64,000 nt of DNA from positions 30,831 through 94,830 of the forward strand of contig JBAKBP010008001.1 of assembly GCA_037953745.1 (NCBI GenBank), written 5' to 3'. Source of the stretch: Lithodes maja (lineage: Eukaryota; Arthropoda; Malacostraca; Decapoda; Lithodidae). Positions 41,924-52,882 of the stretch are shown piece by piece. Numbering within the stretch: position 1 is the stretch's first letter; each line of letters begins with the position of its first letter. A model generated the notes under the pieces. That model was not told where the DNA came from, made no database searches, and saw only the letters and a list, made by a program, of their open reading frames with translations. The translations under genes and the position numbers were made by a program.

Positions 41924-43772
41924 TGTGACGCATGTCGAGTATGAGCATGCTGTACAGAACGCCCAGTCAGGCCCCACCCTCGCTAGGATCGTCAGGGCAG
42001 GAACTTTGGCTGTAGTCTGTGTAGAGTTTCCTAACTCAGTTTATGTGAACCGTTGTACTATAAGTATTATCATTATGTATTTTGTTTTCTTCTAAGTCAA
42101 CGAGTTCTATTTTATATCATTAGATATAAGTATTGTGTGTGGGACTTGTATGTAATGATGAGAGGAGAGATATTACGTGGCGGGGGATCAGTGAGCGCGC
42201 CACGAGGTGTGTAGGCCTAACTCCCTCCTCCCTTCCTCCCTTCCTCCCTTTCAGCGCGTGGGAAGTTCTTTGTCGATCCCAGATTGAGAGAGTATATGAC
42301 GTCATGATTGCCAGTGGGCGGTCCTTAGTGTTGGCGATATGCTCGCTACAGGGCCGAGTATAAAAAGAGAGGTCCTCGCCACAATTCTTCAGAACTCATC
42401 AGGCAAAGCGACCTCTCATATCCCTTGCAACTATCGATATTCTTCCGACTGATGTGAACTTTCTCTACTCTCTGAACAGCCTATTTTCTTCTTCTTCTGA
42501 ACCCTTTTTAACCTCAATGACCCCTTTGGTGCAGATTTAGTCAGCCAAAGTATTATCGCTTGAGTTCTCACGAGATAAGTGCCTGTTAGATAGCCTATTT
42601 TTGGAAGGGTTAACTAGAATAGGATTGATTGATGTTTGTTGCACTCGTATATGTATTTCCCTGTGTACTATTATTCATGTTCCTGTTTTCTGCTGGTTTA
42701 GGTAATGCTAGACTGGGATAGGGTTTCTGAGTTGTGATTTCCTATGAGTACTAGGTTGCGGTTGAACCAGTACAATTGCAACGGAGACGTGGAACGCCTA
42801 GGTGGTCTTTCTGACTGTGTACCGTGGGAGTTTAGCACTGTGTTGCGAGTGAGGGCTTTTGCCTGTGCCACCCAACACTGTGCTATCTCATTTGCTTGAC
42901 TTTGAGAGGATCGCCAGGAGAGAACCAGATACTAGTGATCTGGATCTCTCAAGAGAGCATCCCGTCAATTACCGTAATTTGGCCGCACAGTCTTAAGGAC
43001 CTCGCTAGGCTACGAGCCGCTTGCTCAGCCATTGTCTCTTAACCTTAGATATCCCAGCTAGACTTTGCTCGACCAGCAGATACAGCATAGTATTGAAGCT
43101 TCTCCTTATGTATATTATTGTTTAAGCACTATTGATTTCATGTGTGGCACGCTTAGCTACTTCAGAGATTAGTGGCCCACGAGCACAATCTTAGTAGGCT
43201 ATTGCCAGTGCATTGTCGGAGTACTTCTTCTTAATGTTTGCCATATCCTATTGTTTATTCTTATAATTCTTCTTATGTCAATTTAAAGCCTTTAATTACC
43301 AGTGAGTTATTCATTAAATTGCTGTTCAAAATCCGATACTTACTTCTTATGAGTATTCGAGAAGCATCTAACTTATCAGAAGATTCCTTGCTTGATGCTC
43401 GAGGACTATTGTTTAACGTAACGTAATAGTGCCGATCCGAAGTAGAGGGTGGAGGACTTCTTAAGTTCTTAGTTCAAGGGTGGATTACTTCGGCTTCGGC
43501 CAACACTATTCTTTAGTGTTGTAGTACTTTCTTCTTTGTTTGATTGTTGACCAGACTAGATAACTCCCGTCTTGCTATTAGTCTGTTGTGTGAAACGCTA
43601 GTACCGAGTTCTTGTATACCCCGTTATAGCAGATAGAACTCTAGAGGGTAGTGGCGTTTTTTGTTCGGCTGGCAGTACTCTGGGGTTGGGATCGTGTGTT
43701 TCCGTTGTGGCAGCGAGCCATACTCGAGTCCTGTGTAAGAGCCCTAGTGTACCCGAGTGCCCGGTCGTAACA
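41924..43772 (+). repeat. 3' LTR of element C (1849 bp)
   Basis: Same length and, as far as I could compare, the same sequence as the 5' LTR. It repeats the TATA box (about 42359-42365). Confidence 0.93.
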
Positions 43773-44184
43773 CAAGCTAGAACGAGTTCAACGTAGAGTT
43801 ACCAAAATGATACCTAGCCTAAAGAACAAACCATACGAGGAGCGTGTTAGAGAATTAAATCTATTTCCTTTAACCCAGCACAGATTAAGAGGCGACTTAA
43901 TTCAAGTATTCAAAATCATCAAAGGCATCGACAATATGAACTGTAGTAAGTACTTCACTATCGACCAATCTAATTAGGCCTACACGCGGGGAAATGGGTG
44001 TAAAATTATTGGTAAATCTTTTAACTCACACGAAGCTAAAAATGTCTTCTTCAATCGAGTTGTCAACTTGTGGAATGGGCTTCCCCGAGATGTTATAGAC
44101 TGCAACACCGTTGATGCATTTAAACTTCGCCTAGACAAATATTTCGCATCAAACCCCCGACTGACTGCGTTTGTAAATGAATAA
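43773..44184 (+). pseudogene. CR1-like LINE ORF2 C-terminal fragment, right of element C
   Basis: Reads LERVQRRVTKMIPSL, YEERVRELNLFPL, RLRGDLIQVFKIIKGI and NLWNGLPRDVID, the conserved C-terminal part of CR1-type RTs, ending at a stop near 44184. One in-frame TAG (about 43975) breaks it. It joins the fragment at 35590-35700 across the CAAG duplication of element C. Confidence 0.8.
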
Positions 44185-44219
44185 CTTTATTTTATCCTCC
44201 CCTCAGTTACTAACCCATC

Positions 44220-44700
44220 TGTCCCCTACTAACTTCCTAATCCTACCACGGACATTAGTTCCAGGGCATTAGTTCCCTTTCCAATGTTCCCTTACCCACT
44301 CTAAACCACAGTTTGGACACTTGATCCTCAGTGTTTTGGAGGACAAGCAGCCTAGAAGGGTCACTATAGACCTGTTGTTGCTTGATTTCCTTTGTACTCC
44401 TTTGTACCTCTCCAAAATTAGTTTTCTGCCCACAGCTAACTCAAAGACAACTTTTTTTTTTTTTTCTATATTCCAACTACTCCCTCTCGGGCATAGGCTG
44501 AGAGCCTGTACATTCCACCGCTCAACACGGTGAAGCCCGTGAGGTCTTGTTCCAGTCTGGGGAGTGAGACATATGAAGCATCCATCATGGCTCGAAGCAG
44601 CTCCATCTCTGAAGCGGCCGGTTGCTTCGCTCAAGTGCTTCACTGTCTCACCCTCCAGACTCAGACCCTCACTCTCAGAACGCCACCTATTGAGCAGTGA
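44220..44700 (-). repeat. Second copy of the 13151-13630 dispersed repeat (inverse)
   Basis: Minus strand, same order of blocks, with the internal A-run seen as T14 at 44452-44465. Open frames here are not conserved with the first copy. Confidence 0.6.
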
Positions 44701-44726
44701 ACTCGCTAGGCATCGTCCCCCTGTAA

Positions 44727-44782
44727 CATATTTTGAATATGGGAATATTCATACAGTGTTATTTAATCAGGGAACAATGAGG
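44727..44782 (-). repeat. Tail fragment of SINE-like family 2
   Basis: Reverse complement of 9589-9644 (catattttgaatatgggaat and following). The tRNA head is missing. Confidence 0.65.
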
Positions 44783-44903
44783 GAACTGCAGAGGTTGAAG
44801 TAACTAAACTAAAGGTTTCTAAATAGGCCTACCCCTAATGGTAACAAAGACTTTAAAGTATCCCCAATAGGCTCAACATCGCGTCATATGTCGGAGATGG
44901 TTA

Positions 44904-45046
44904 AGGAACACCCCGTTCTTAACATTAATCCTCTATTACAAACCCTAATGCACTTTAATACATTAATGAAAGCACATGGTCCTCCCGGGATTCGAACTCG
45001 GGACACCACATCCAGAACATAATTACAGTAACCACAGCTGCTCTAG
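44904..45046 (-). repeat. tRNA-headed SINE-like repeat, family 1 (second copy)
   Basis: The minus strand repeats the T-arm and B box (gtcccgagttcgaatcccgg) and the AT-rich tail ending in the aacggggtgtt block of the copy at 7467-7612. The 5' half of the tRNA head is diverged. Confidence 0.62.
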
Positions 45047-45208
45047 TTCATCCAAACGTAGACTATAACTATGCTAACAGAACTATTACCTATTTTTCCT
45101 TTTGTGTGTCTCTTGCTGATCCTCCCTACTCACTGGTTATAAAACACACACACACATATAATGTATTACACCGTTATATATTATGCATATTATACGGTTC
45201 CATGTCAT

Positions 45209-45377
45209 CTCAACCAGTAGACCATTTCAACCAGTAGCTTTCAACCAGTGCCAAATTAACCCAGACCAACCAAACCAGTGCCAAAATATAGTACTAACCT
45301 AACCTAACCTAACCGTATTGGTTGATCAGATCTGGTACTGGTTGAGAGCTACTGGTTGAAATGGTCTACTGGTTGAG
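45209..45377. repeat. Inverted repeat enclosing a CCTAA telomere-type array
   Basis: Left arm 45209-45252 (ctcaaccagtagaccatttc and following) and right arm 45334-45377 are near-perfect reverse complements, each with three aaccagt words. Between them lies (CCTAA)4 at 45294-45314. Confidence 0.75.
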
Positions 45378-45409
45378 TTGACCGGTCACCATATTATACC
45401 GTTATAGGG

Positions 45410-46046
45410 TTGAAGCAAATGGGTGCTTTGGGGTCAAATGGTAAACTGTGTTTTTTTTTTGTTTTTTTTTTTATACTAATACTGATAGTCAACTTTGCCT
45501 AAACTAACATACATGAGAGATTGAGCTAGTGTTGTTTAAAGGGGGTCACCGTTTTGTTTCTTCTTTCTCTCCTTTTCTCTCTTTCCCTGGCTTGTATCCA
45601 TTCGGCCCCATTCAGCCAACTGTTTTAAGACGTTTATCCCCATCCAGGTGTCGATTTCTTCTTGGCGAGCGATAGCGAGCCAGCATTGTATGGAGAAATC
45701 CGGCTTCGCCGGAAACATTTATCTGTCGAAAAATGTACAAATTTAGATTGCTGTGAAAACAAAAATATATACTGTATATATATGCTGGCTCGCTACCGCT
45801 CGCCAGGAAAATGTTGACACCTGGATGGGAGTAAACGTCTTAAAACAGTAGGCTGAATGGGGCAGAATGGATAAAACCCAAAGAGAAGGAGAGAAAGATA
45901 ACAACAACAAAATGTGACCTTAAAGAACACTAGCTCAATCATTCATGTATGTTAGTTTAGGCAAAGGTCACGTGACTTTAAAAAAAAAAAAAAAAAAAAC
46001 ACACACTTTAGCATGTGGCCCCAAAGCACCCATTTGCTTCTAAACC
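45410..46046. repeat. Large palindrome (foldback) with a MITE at its apex
   Basis: The outer arms match inversely: gaagcaaatgggtgctttgg at the left against ccaaagcacccatttgcttc at the right, and tttgcctaaactaacataca at the left with its complement at 45948-45967. The centre TTAA is where the 380-bp foldback MITE (45540-45919) entered. No coding capacity. Confidence 0.75.
45540..45919. mobile_element. Foldback MITE, TTAA-flanked (copy 2, 380 bp)
   Basis: TTAA at 45536-45539 and 45920-45923. It shares with copies 1 and 3 the cttgtatccattcggcccca block, GCGAGCGATAGCGAGCC and the ccggcttcgccgg stem. The terminal repeats are more degraded (agggggtcacc at the left, aatgtgacc at the right). Confidence 0.78.
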
Positions 46047-46194
46047 ACTATCAGCTTTAACCCTATTAGGTGCAGGGCGGGCCAATTTGGATCCTCCCAG
46101 TTTTACTCCATTAGCGTGGAGATTTTAAGACGTTTCATCTCATTAGTTTGGCGATTATATGATGCTTCAACCCAATAAGTGTCGATTTTTCCTG

Positions 46195-46345
46195 GGCGAG
46201 CGATAGCGAGCCTGCAGTTTGAGAGAAACCGGCCTTCGGCCGGGCCATTTTTCTACCGATAAATGTACACATTTAGCTTGAAGCGGGTCTGGGGGACGTT
46301 TTTTTAGTTTGAAGGAGGTTTGGGGAGGCGTTCTTGCAAGTCTCG
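46195..46345. repeat. Copy of the CGAGCGATAGCGAGC dispersed repeat
   Basis: gcgagcgatagcgagcctg, then an accggccttcggccgg stem and tttttctaccgataaatg, in the same order as 5163-5250. Non-coding. Confidence 0.6.
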
Positions 46346-46453
46346 GGGTAAACTATAAACACATTGTTCGAAAATGTCAATTAACCCGTCAATAACAATA
46401 CAACCAACTACCATAATAACCCCAGAGACGTTGCACCAGGTAGTGTTAATTAA

Positions 46454-46561
46454 CCCCTTCCGTTCCGGCGATGTCTTTTGTATTGTATTTAGCTTCTTGT
46501 AGACGATTTTATTCAGTTGAAAAAGGGCCTCCAGGAATGAACAGGCTTCAAACTATCTCAC
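46454..46561. mobile_element. TTAA MITE family 2 fragment, split by a foldback MITE
   Basis: After TTAA (46450-46453) it reads CCCCTTCCGTTCCGG, then aaaagggcctccagg, as in the copy at 16556. The 46566 MITE is inserted in its internal TTAA, and the right part (cccttattactc) resumes at 46951 before decaying into a TCTA microsatellite. Confidence 0.6.
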
Positions 46562-46565
46562 TTAA

Positions 46566-46946
46566 GGGGGGTGACCTGTTTTTGTTCTGTCCTTTTCTAT
46601 CTTTCTCTGACTTGTGTCCATTTGGCCCCATTCAGCCTAGTGTTTTAAGACGTTTATCCCCATCCAGGTGTCAATTTTTTACTGGTGAGCGGTAGCGAGC
46701 CAGCATATATTTTATTTTTGTTTGACAGCAGACTACATTTGTACATTTGTACATTTTTTGATAGAAAAATGTCTCCGGCGAAGCAGGATTTCTTCATATA
46801 ATGCTGGCTCGCTATCGCTCACCAGGAAGAAATCGACACCTAGATGGGGATAAACGTCTTAAAATAGTTGGCTGAATGGGGCCGAATGGATACAAGCCAG
46901 AGAAAGAGAGAAAAGGACAGAAATAACAAAAAGCAGGTCACCCCCC
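46566..46946. mobile_element. Foldback MITE, TTAA-flanked (copy 3, 381 bp)
   Basis: TTAA at 46562-46565 and 46947-46950. The terminal inverted repeats are perfect: GGGGGGTGACCTG at the left against CAGGTCACCCCCC at the right. It is very similar to copy 1 at 7622-8001, including the central GAGCGGTAGCGAGCC. No transposase. Confidence 0.85.
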
Positions 46947-46964
46947 TTAACCCTTATTACTCTA

Positions 46965-46969
46965 TTTAT

Positions 46970-47009
<40 letters not shown>
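46965..47009. repeat. (TCTA)n microsatellite
   Basis: About ten TCTA units. From 47010 to 47354 there is T-rich then mixed sequence with no gene. A piece of TTAA MITE family 2 (actaccacagatccttct) is at 47274-47291. Confidence 0.9.
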
Positions 47010-47354
47010 ATGCTCAGGCCCAATCCCCATTTTTCCTATTTTTATTTTCTATTTCATTCTATTTTTTATTTCCTTTTTTCTTGGGGGTGGCCGACTCGAG
47101 ACAGAGCCAGAACGGGGAAAACACAAAAACAACATAAAACAACGAACAAACACAGATTCACACACATCTAGGTCACCCAGGAGAAGACCCAGAGACCAGG
47201 GTCACCAAGGTCGCTCCAGCACCCCCAGACCACTGAGCTCCATACGGGACTCTCATAAGTCTGGCACCCTTATTACTACCACAGATCCTTCTGTAGGGGT
47301 CATGGGCCGGTTTTCTGGACCACTTTCTCCCTCATGTTTAGCCCCATTAGTTTT

Positions 47355-47612
47355 CAGATGTTAACATAAGAAAATGGGAGTCTGCAGAAAGCCGATTGGC
47401 CTAAGCAAGGCAGATCCCTGTCCCACACAACCCCAATTCAATTACAAAGCCCAATTATAGGCTTCACACTCTAATACCCTGAGGATCATCTTACCAAAAC
47501 GGTTAGAGATTAACGCAGGATTATGGGGGTCTGCAGAGCGCTGATTGGCCCAACCCGGCTGATCCCCCTTCACACCAAACCCTTCTCGTCCATATGCTTA
47601 TCCAATTTTATC
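47355..47612 (-). other. 3' UTR of the CR1-like LINE
   Basis: The minus-strand sequence after the ORF2 stop matches the fragments at 50890-51120 and 51330-51480 (ggctttctgcagactcccat, ccgttttggt). It ends near a ttcttatgtt-type terminus. Confidence 0.65.
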
Positions 47613-50401
47613 TTAAAGCTCCCTAGTTTTAGATCCCACTATAGCACTTGGTAGTCCATTCCACCCATCTACAACTCTGTTACCAAACCAATACTTGCCT
47701 ATATCTTTTCTGAAACGAAATTTATCTAATTTGAAACCATTGGTACGAGTTCTTTCGCTATCACTGAGCTTTAGTACATTTGTCATGTCCCCTTTGTTAA
47801 TCCCACTAACCCACTTGAACACCTCTATCATATCTCCTCTAACTCTGCGTCTCTCTAACGAATGTAAACCTAATTTCTTCAACCTTTCTTCATACGAAAG
47901 ATTTCTAATATTATGGATCATTTTTGTCATTCTACGCTGTACTCTCTCCAATGAATCTATGTCCATTCTGTAATAAGGACACCAAAATTGGACAGCATAA
48001 TCCATATGGGGTCTCACTAATGACAAGAAAAGTTTTAAGATAACATCAGCAGTTCTGTTACTCACGCTCCTAGAGATGAACCCGAGAATCCTGTTTGCCT
48101 TATTACGAACGCTTATACACTGTTTTCTAGGCTTCAAATCATTGCTAACAAACACACCTAGATCTTTCTCGCAGTCTGAATTTTCTAATTCTAAATTAGC
48201 TAGTTTATATTTAACATTTGTTTGCATCTTCCCTATCTTTAATACCTTGCATTTGTCAATGTTAAACTTCATCTGCCAATTTACTGACCATTCATGTAAG
48301 GTATCTAGATCCCTTTGGAGGCACTCTATATCGCTATCTGAATCAATTGATCTCCCTATTTTAGTATCGTCTGCGAATTTACTTATCCTACTAGTTATAC
48401 CTAAATCTAGGTCATTTATGTATATAAGAAACAACAGGGGACCTAATACCGATCCCTGGGGGACACCACTTTTGACTGCTCCCCATTCTGACTTGGTACC
48501 ATTTATGCTGACTCTCTGCTTCCTACCAATTAGCCATGACCTAATCCATCCTAACAACGCCCCACCTATTCCATGTGCCTCAACCTTTCTCATCAACCTC
48601 TCATGAGGGACTCTGTCGAAAGCTTTACTGAAATCTAAATATATAATATCATATGACTTGTCATTATCTACTGCTTCATATACCTCTGAGAAAAAACTAA
48701 GCAAATTAGTAAGGCAAGACCGTCCCTGAGTGAATCCATGCGGAGAAGAATTGATTAAGTTAAATGTTTCTAAGTGGTTTCTCATTTTCCTAGCAATAAT
48801 TGACTCTAGTAGCTTTCCTATGATTGAAGTGAGACTAATGGGACGGTAATTGGATGCTATTGATTTATCACCTTTTTTGGAGATCGGAACTACATTTGCA
48901 AGCTTCCAAGCTTCTGGAACAATACCTGTTTCTAATGACTTGTTAAATAGAAATGTAAATGGATAACTTAACTCATCTCTGCATTCTTTTAATACTCTAG
49001 CATATACCTCATCAGGACCAGGCGATTTATGAGGTTTCAGTCTGTCAATTTCCTTAACCACATCATTTCTACTTATAGTAACCGTACTTAACCTATTTTC
49101 TATACTATCGCTGTATACCTTACGGACTTCTGGAAACTGTGCCAAATTTTCATTAGTGAAAACGGAAAGAAATTGACTTTAATGTACTGCACATTTCTAA
49201 ATCACTTTCTGTCAATTTTCCTATCGAAGTTTTAAGGGGACCAATTACATCTCTAACCTTGGATTTATATAGTTGGTAAAAAGCTTTAGAATTATTTTTT
49301 GAATCATTGGCAACCTTAATTTCATAATTTCTTTTTTCTTTACTAATATCCTTTTTACCTGTCGTGATAGATTCTGATAGTAAGCAAGTAGGTGAATTTC
49401 GCCTTTTTTAATTTTTCTATATATTCCTCTCTTTTTTCCTAGAAGATCTAATAGTCTATTATTCATCCATTTGGGTTGGTTCTGTGTTGATCTAAATTTT
49501 CTTTTGGGGATATATTTATTTTGCGCATTGAATACTGACTTGATAAAATTATCGTATGTATCTACCAAGTTTGACGTCTCCTCCTGACTTAAGATGACAG
49601 GTGCCTGAGAAAGGATACACTCATTTGGACACCTGGATCGACTTAATTTTTTGACCATAGGGTCCGCTAACAGGGCTTCTCTTAACCCACCATAATTGGC
49701 TTTTCTGAAGTCAGGTATTAATGTTGTATTCTCTCTGATATTACCTTTCCATTGTATATTAAAATACACAGAATTGTGATCACTATTTCCTAGGTGGTCC
49801 CCGATTTCTACACTATTTATCATATGTTCATTGTTACTGAAAACTAAATCAAGAATATTATCACCTCTAGTCGGCGTATCTATGAATTGAGATACAAAAC
49901 TATCTTGTACTACCTCAATAAACTCCTTTGAATCAGTGTCGCCTATTTGTTGCTGCCAATCTATATTAGGGAAATTAAAATCCCCCATAATGCACACGTT
50001 GCTAAGCCTTGATGCTATTTTAATTTCCTCCCATAATGATGTTCCGTCATTTCTACTCATATTTGGCGGTCTATACATAACTCCAATAACTAAAGTCTCA
50101 CTACCTTCGTTAACTTCTACCCAAACACTTTCATTTTCATTATTTACTCTAATACCTGATTTAGTACAGCTTTTTAATGAACTCCTGACAAACACTGCTA
50201 TACCGCCGCCCCTCCTACTTGTTCGGTCATATTTAAACAAACTACATCCGGTATATCAAACTCTGCTAAAAAATGCCTGGTTTCTGTATTAATCCATGTT
50301 TCAGTTAGCGCTATTATGTCTATATTTTCTTTGCTAACCAGTGCTCTAAGTTCGTTCATTTTGTTACATAAACTCCTGCAATTTGTATAATAAACACTCA
50401 A
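47613..50401 (-). pseudogene. CR1-like LINE ORF2: endonuclease and reverse transcriptase (frameshifted)
   Basis: Minus-strand ORF2 of a CR1-type non-LTR retrotransposon. The endonuclease starts near 50401 (YYTNCRSLCNKMNEL, DIIALTETW), changes frame near 50200-50240, and continues with RRGGGIAVFVRSSL, IMGDFNFPNIDW and GNSDHNSVYF to 49245. Another frame change lies at 49146-49245. The RT (49145-47613, 510 codons, uninterrupted) shows SPGPDEVYARVL, NYRPISLTSIIGK, HGFTQGRSCLTNLLSFF, YLDFSKAFDRVPH with the first Asp, GVPQGSVLGPLLFLIYIND and FADD, then the C-terminal LERVQRRMTKMI and NGLPSAIV. All RT catalytic residues are present. The ATG at 49145 is internal. Fragments of the same family occur at 35590-35700 plus 43773-44184, and at 50890-51480. 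Confidence 0.88.
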
Positions 50402-50572
50402 ACTATTACTTGTATTTGCAACTATTTTTCTATTGTTTTTAACTAATTTATTTTTACCTGTTGAACTACTGGACCTAGACGGAAAAGCTACGCTATCAGA
50501 ATGTTCGTTATTACTATCAATTTCATGTGGCTGGGATTCTATTTTACTTACACACTATATGGTTTCTTAACA

Positions 50573-50742
50573 AAACCCCGCAACAAACTTGTCGAGTGAG
50601 CTGGCTAAGGTCGAAACTCCTAGTCGAGAGAGATGTACTCCATCCTGGGCATACAGTTCATCCTTACCGTAGAAGAGGGTCCAGTTATCCAGGAATGGAA
50701 TAGTATTTACCTTGCAATACTTCTCCAGCCGGCTATATTCAC
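50573..50742 (-). pseudogene. CR1-like LINE ORF1 remnant: C-terminal end of an esterase (SGNH) domain
   Basis: Minus-strand open stretch reading GEYSRLEKYCKVNTIPFLDN, DELYAQDGVHLSRLG and LASSLDKFV. The DGVHLS motif is the Asp/His block of SGNH-type hydrolases, which form ORF1 of many CR1 elements. It lies about 170 bases upstream of ORF2 in the same orientation. A spacer with stops lies between them. The copy appears 5'-truncated at about 50743, and 50743-50889 holds nothing recognisable. Confidence 0.68.
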
Positions 50743-50889
50743 CTTATTTACTAATACCATTTCAAACTATCTTGGTAATAAATCAAGCACTTGATGTAGG
50801 TCCTAGAACAAACTATTACCATATGAATCCATATATTTAGTCTAAACAAATCCTCTATGGTGTTATCCTAATGGCCTATTTAGTATTTA

Positions 50890-51122
50890 TAATGGGGGTT
50901 GGGTGTGAGTGGAATCTGCCGGTTGTTGTCCAGTCGGCGATCTACAGACCCCCGTTTTCCCATGTTGACCTCTGATCGTTTTGGTGAGGTCAGTCCTCAT
51001 GGTGTTAGTGAGTTGGGCCTATTATTAGGCCTTATAAGTAGTGTTGGGTGTGAGAGAGCCTTATATGAGCCGATCGGCTTTCTGCAGACTCCCGTTTTCT
51101 TATGTTCTTATTTTCTTATATG
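50890..51122 (+). mobile_element. CR1-like LINE 3' UTR fragment
   Basis: Plus-strand match to the 3' UTR at 47355-47600 (gatcgttttggtgaggtcag, ggctttctgcagactcccgt, ttcttatgttcttattttctt). No coding part is retained. Confidence 0.65.
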
Positions 51123-51144
51123 TAAGTCCTAGGACCTTACACAT

Positions 51145-51480
51145 GATAGAAATCTTCCATACGTATTCAAGTTCAGTGATAGCGAAAAAAAACTAACAAA
51201 TGGTTTCAAATTAGATATTTTTCGTTTCAGAAAAGATATAGGGAAATATTGGTTTGGTAACAGAGTTGTAGATAGGTGGAATAAGCTACCAAGTGCTATA
51301 GTGGAATCAAGAACGATAGAGAGAATTAAGAAAAAATAGATTGGCATATGGACGAGATGGGTTGGGTGTGAAGGGGATCTGTCGGGTGTGGGACAATCGT
51401 CGCTCGACAGACCCTCATTGTCTGTCCTATGACCGTTTTGGTGAGGTCGATCCTCTATGCGCATTACTGTATATCATCTA
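51145..51480 (+). pseudogene. CR1-like LINE C-terminal and 3' UTR fragment
   Basis: The plus-strand reading includes KLTNGFKLDIFRFRKDIGKY, WFGNRVVDRWNKLPSAIVES and a stop near 51340, followed by the 3' UTR. It is a second, oppositely oriented copy of the terminal part of the LINE at 47613-50401. Confidence 0.75.
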
Positions 51481-51541
51481 GGCCTACGTGTATATAGTAT
51501 CATTACAACTCGTACCAGACCGTCAAATCCGGAGAGGACTT

Positions 51542-51878
51542 CACATTATTGTCCCCTTATACCATGGAGGTATTAACAAAGTATATACAGTATACTTCAC
51601 ATTATTGTCCCCTTATACCATGGAGGTATTAACAAAGTATATACAGCATACTTCACATTATTGTCCCCTTATACCATGGAGGTATTAACAAAGTATATAC
51701 AGCATACTTCACATTATTGTCCCCTTATACCATGGAGGTATTAACAAAGTATATACAGTATACTTCACATTATTGTCCCCTTATACCATGGAGGTATTAA
51801 CAAAGTATATACAGCATACTTCACATTATTGTCCCCTTATACCATGGAGGTATTAACAAAGTATATACAGTATACTTT
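51542..51878. repeat. 56-bp tandem repeat, 6 copies
   Basis: Units start cacattattgtccccttata at 51542, 51598 and so on at a 56-base period. The only recurrent variant is acagtatac versus acagcatac. Confidence 0.92.
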
Positions 51879-51980
51879 AGGTATTAAGGCCTTATTACCT
51901 CAATGCCTTATACCAAGTCTCTATTTATTCCATTTTGTAAAACTGAGGAACAAGGGGTAAGGAGACTTGTCCCAATGTCT

Positions 51981-52056
51981 CTTTCCTGGTTGGGATTCGA
52001 ACCCAGCTCCTCTTAGTTGTAAAGTAAGTATGCCAACCAATACATAACCGAGCACG
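51981..52056 (-). repeat. tRNA-like sequence (pseudogene or SINE head)
   Basis: The minus strand carries B box gggttcgaatcc in a T-arm and an A-box-like tattggttggcat region. The acceptor stem does not pair well. Confidence 0.4.
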
Positions 52057-52115
52057 TTGGTGTATAATATATATTGTATTATGCCAACTACAACACCAAA
52101 CACCCACAATGAAAT

Positions 52116-52266
<151 letters not shown>

Positions 52267-52351
52267 CCACACCATCAGATAATTATACTGGCAGGTACAA
52301 TTTACAAGTAGGTGTTAATTTTCTGGATTACCTGGATTGGCTTGAGATCTT

Positions 52352-52545
52352 AAGGTAAAGGATCCACGTACACCCAGAAGTGAAAGTCCCTGCCCAGTCC
52401 CCCTTACTACTCCTACCCCAGGCAGAAGGGGCAGGGTGTGCCTGTCTGTCACCCCTTCCTTCCCCTCTCCACCCATGAAGAGAACAAACTACCCCCCCGC
52501 CCCCCTCCACGCACATTTACACCCCACCCCAATGCCAGACAGGAG
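52352..52545 (-). repeat. Dispersed repeat shared with 57170-57405 (inverse)
   Basis: The tacacccagaagtgaaagtc, ccccttactactcctacccc and gtcaccccttccttcccct blocks are reverse complements of 57240-57405. The intervening 52546-52880 has no recognised gene. Confidence 0.6.
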
Positions 52546-52882
52546 GTTCACACACACACACACCATTATCAATTTCATAAGTAATGGTATCGTGTTTACC
52601 TTCAATAATTTACCCTCTGACGGTTTTGACGCATTTTGATTGTTTATCCTGGCTATAATTAGACGAATAATTACAGCTTAGAAAGGACCAATGTGAAATA
52701 ATGTCCTAATCTGAATTAAATCGTCTAATAATAGCTATACAGCAGAAAAGAAGAGTGTCGTCGATTCTCAGAGACTTAATATATGATTTGTTATACATGT
52801 ATTATCATGTAGAAATTATACACAACAATACAATAGCTACTCGCTTTACATTTGACAGCATAACAATATGCCATGTTTGCTA

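Larger units (their letters stand above)
35701..43772 (+). mobile_element. Element C: complete, intact-frame non-autonomous Gmr1-like LTR retrotransposon
   Basis: LTRs 35701-37549 and 41924-43772 (both 1849 bp, no difference noticed), target duplication CAAG (35697-35700 and 43773-43776), primer-binding site, one long gag-protease-remnant frame and a polypurine tract. It is the same family as element B, with the shared loss of integrase and RT cores. The identical LTR length and uninterrupted frame indicate a very recent insertion. It lies inside a decayed CR1-like LINE. Confidence 0.92.
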
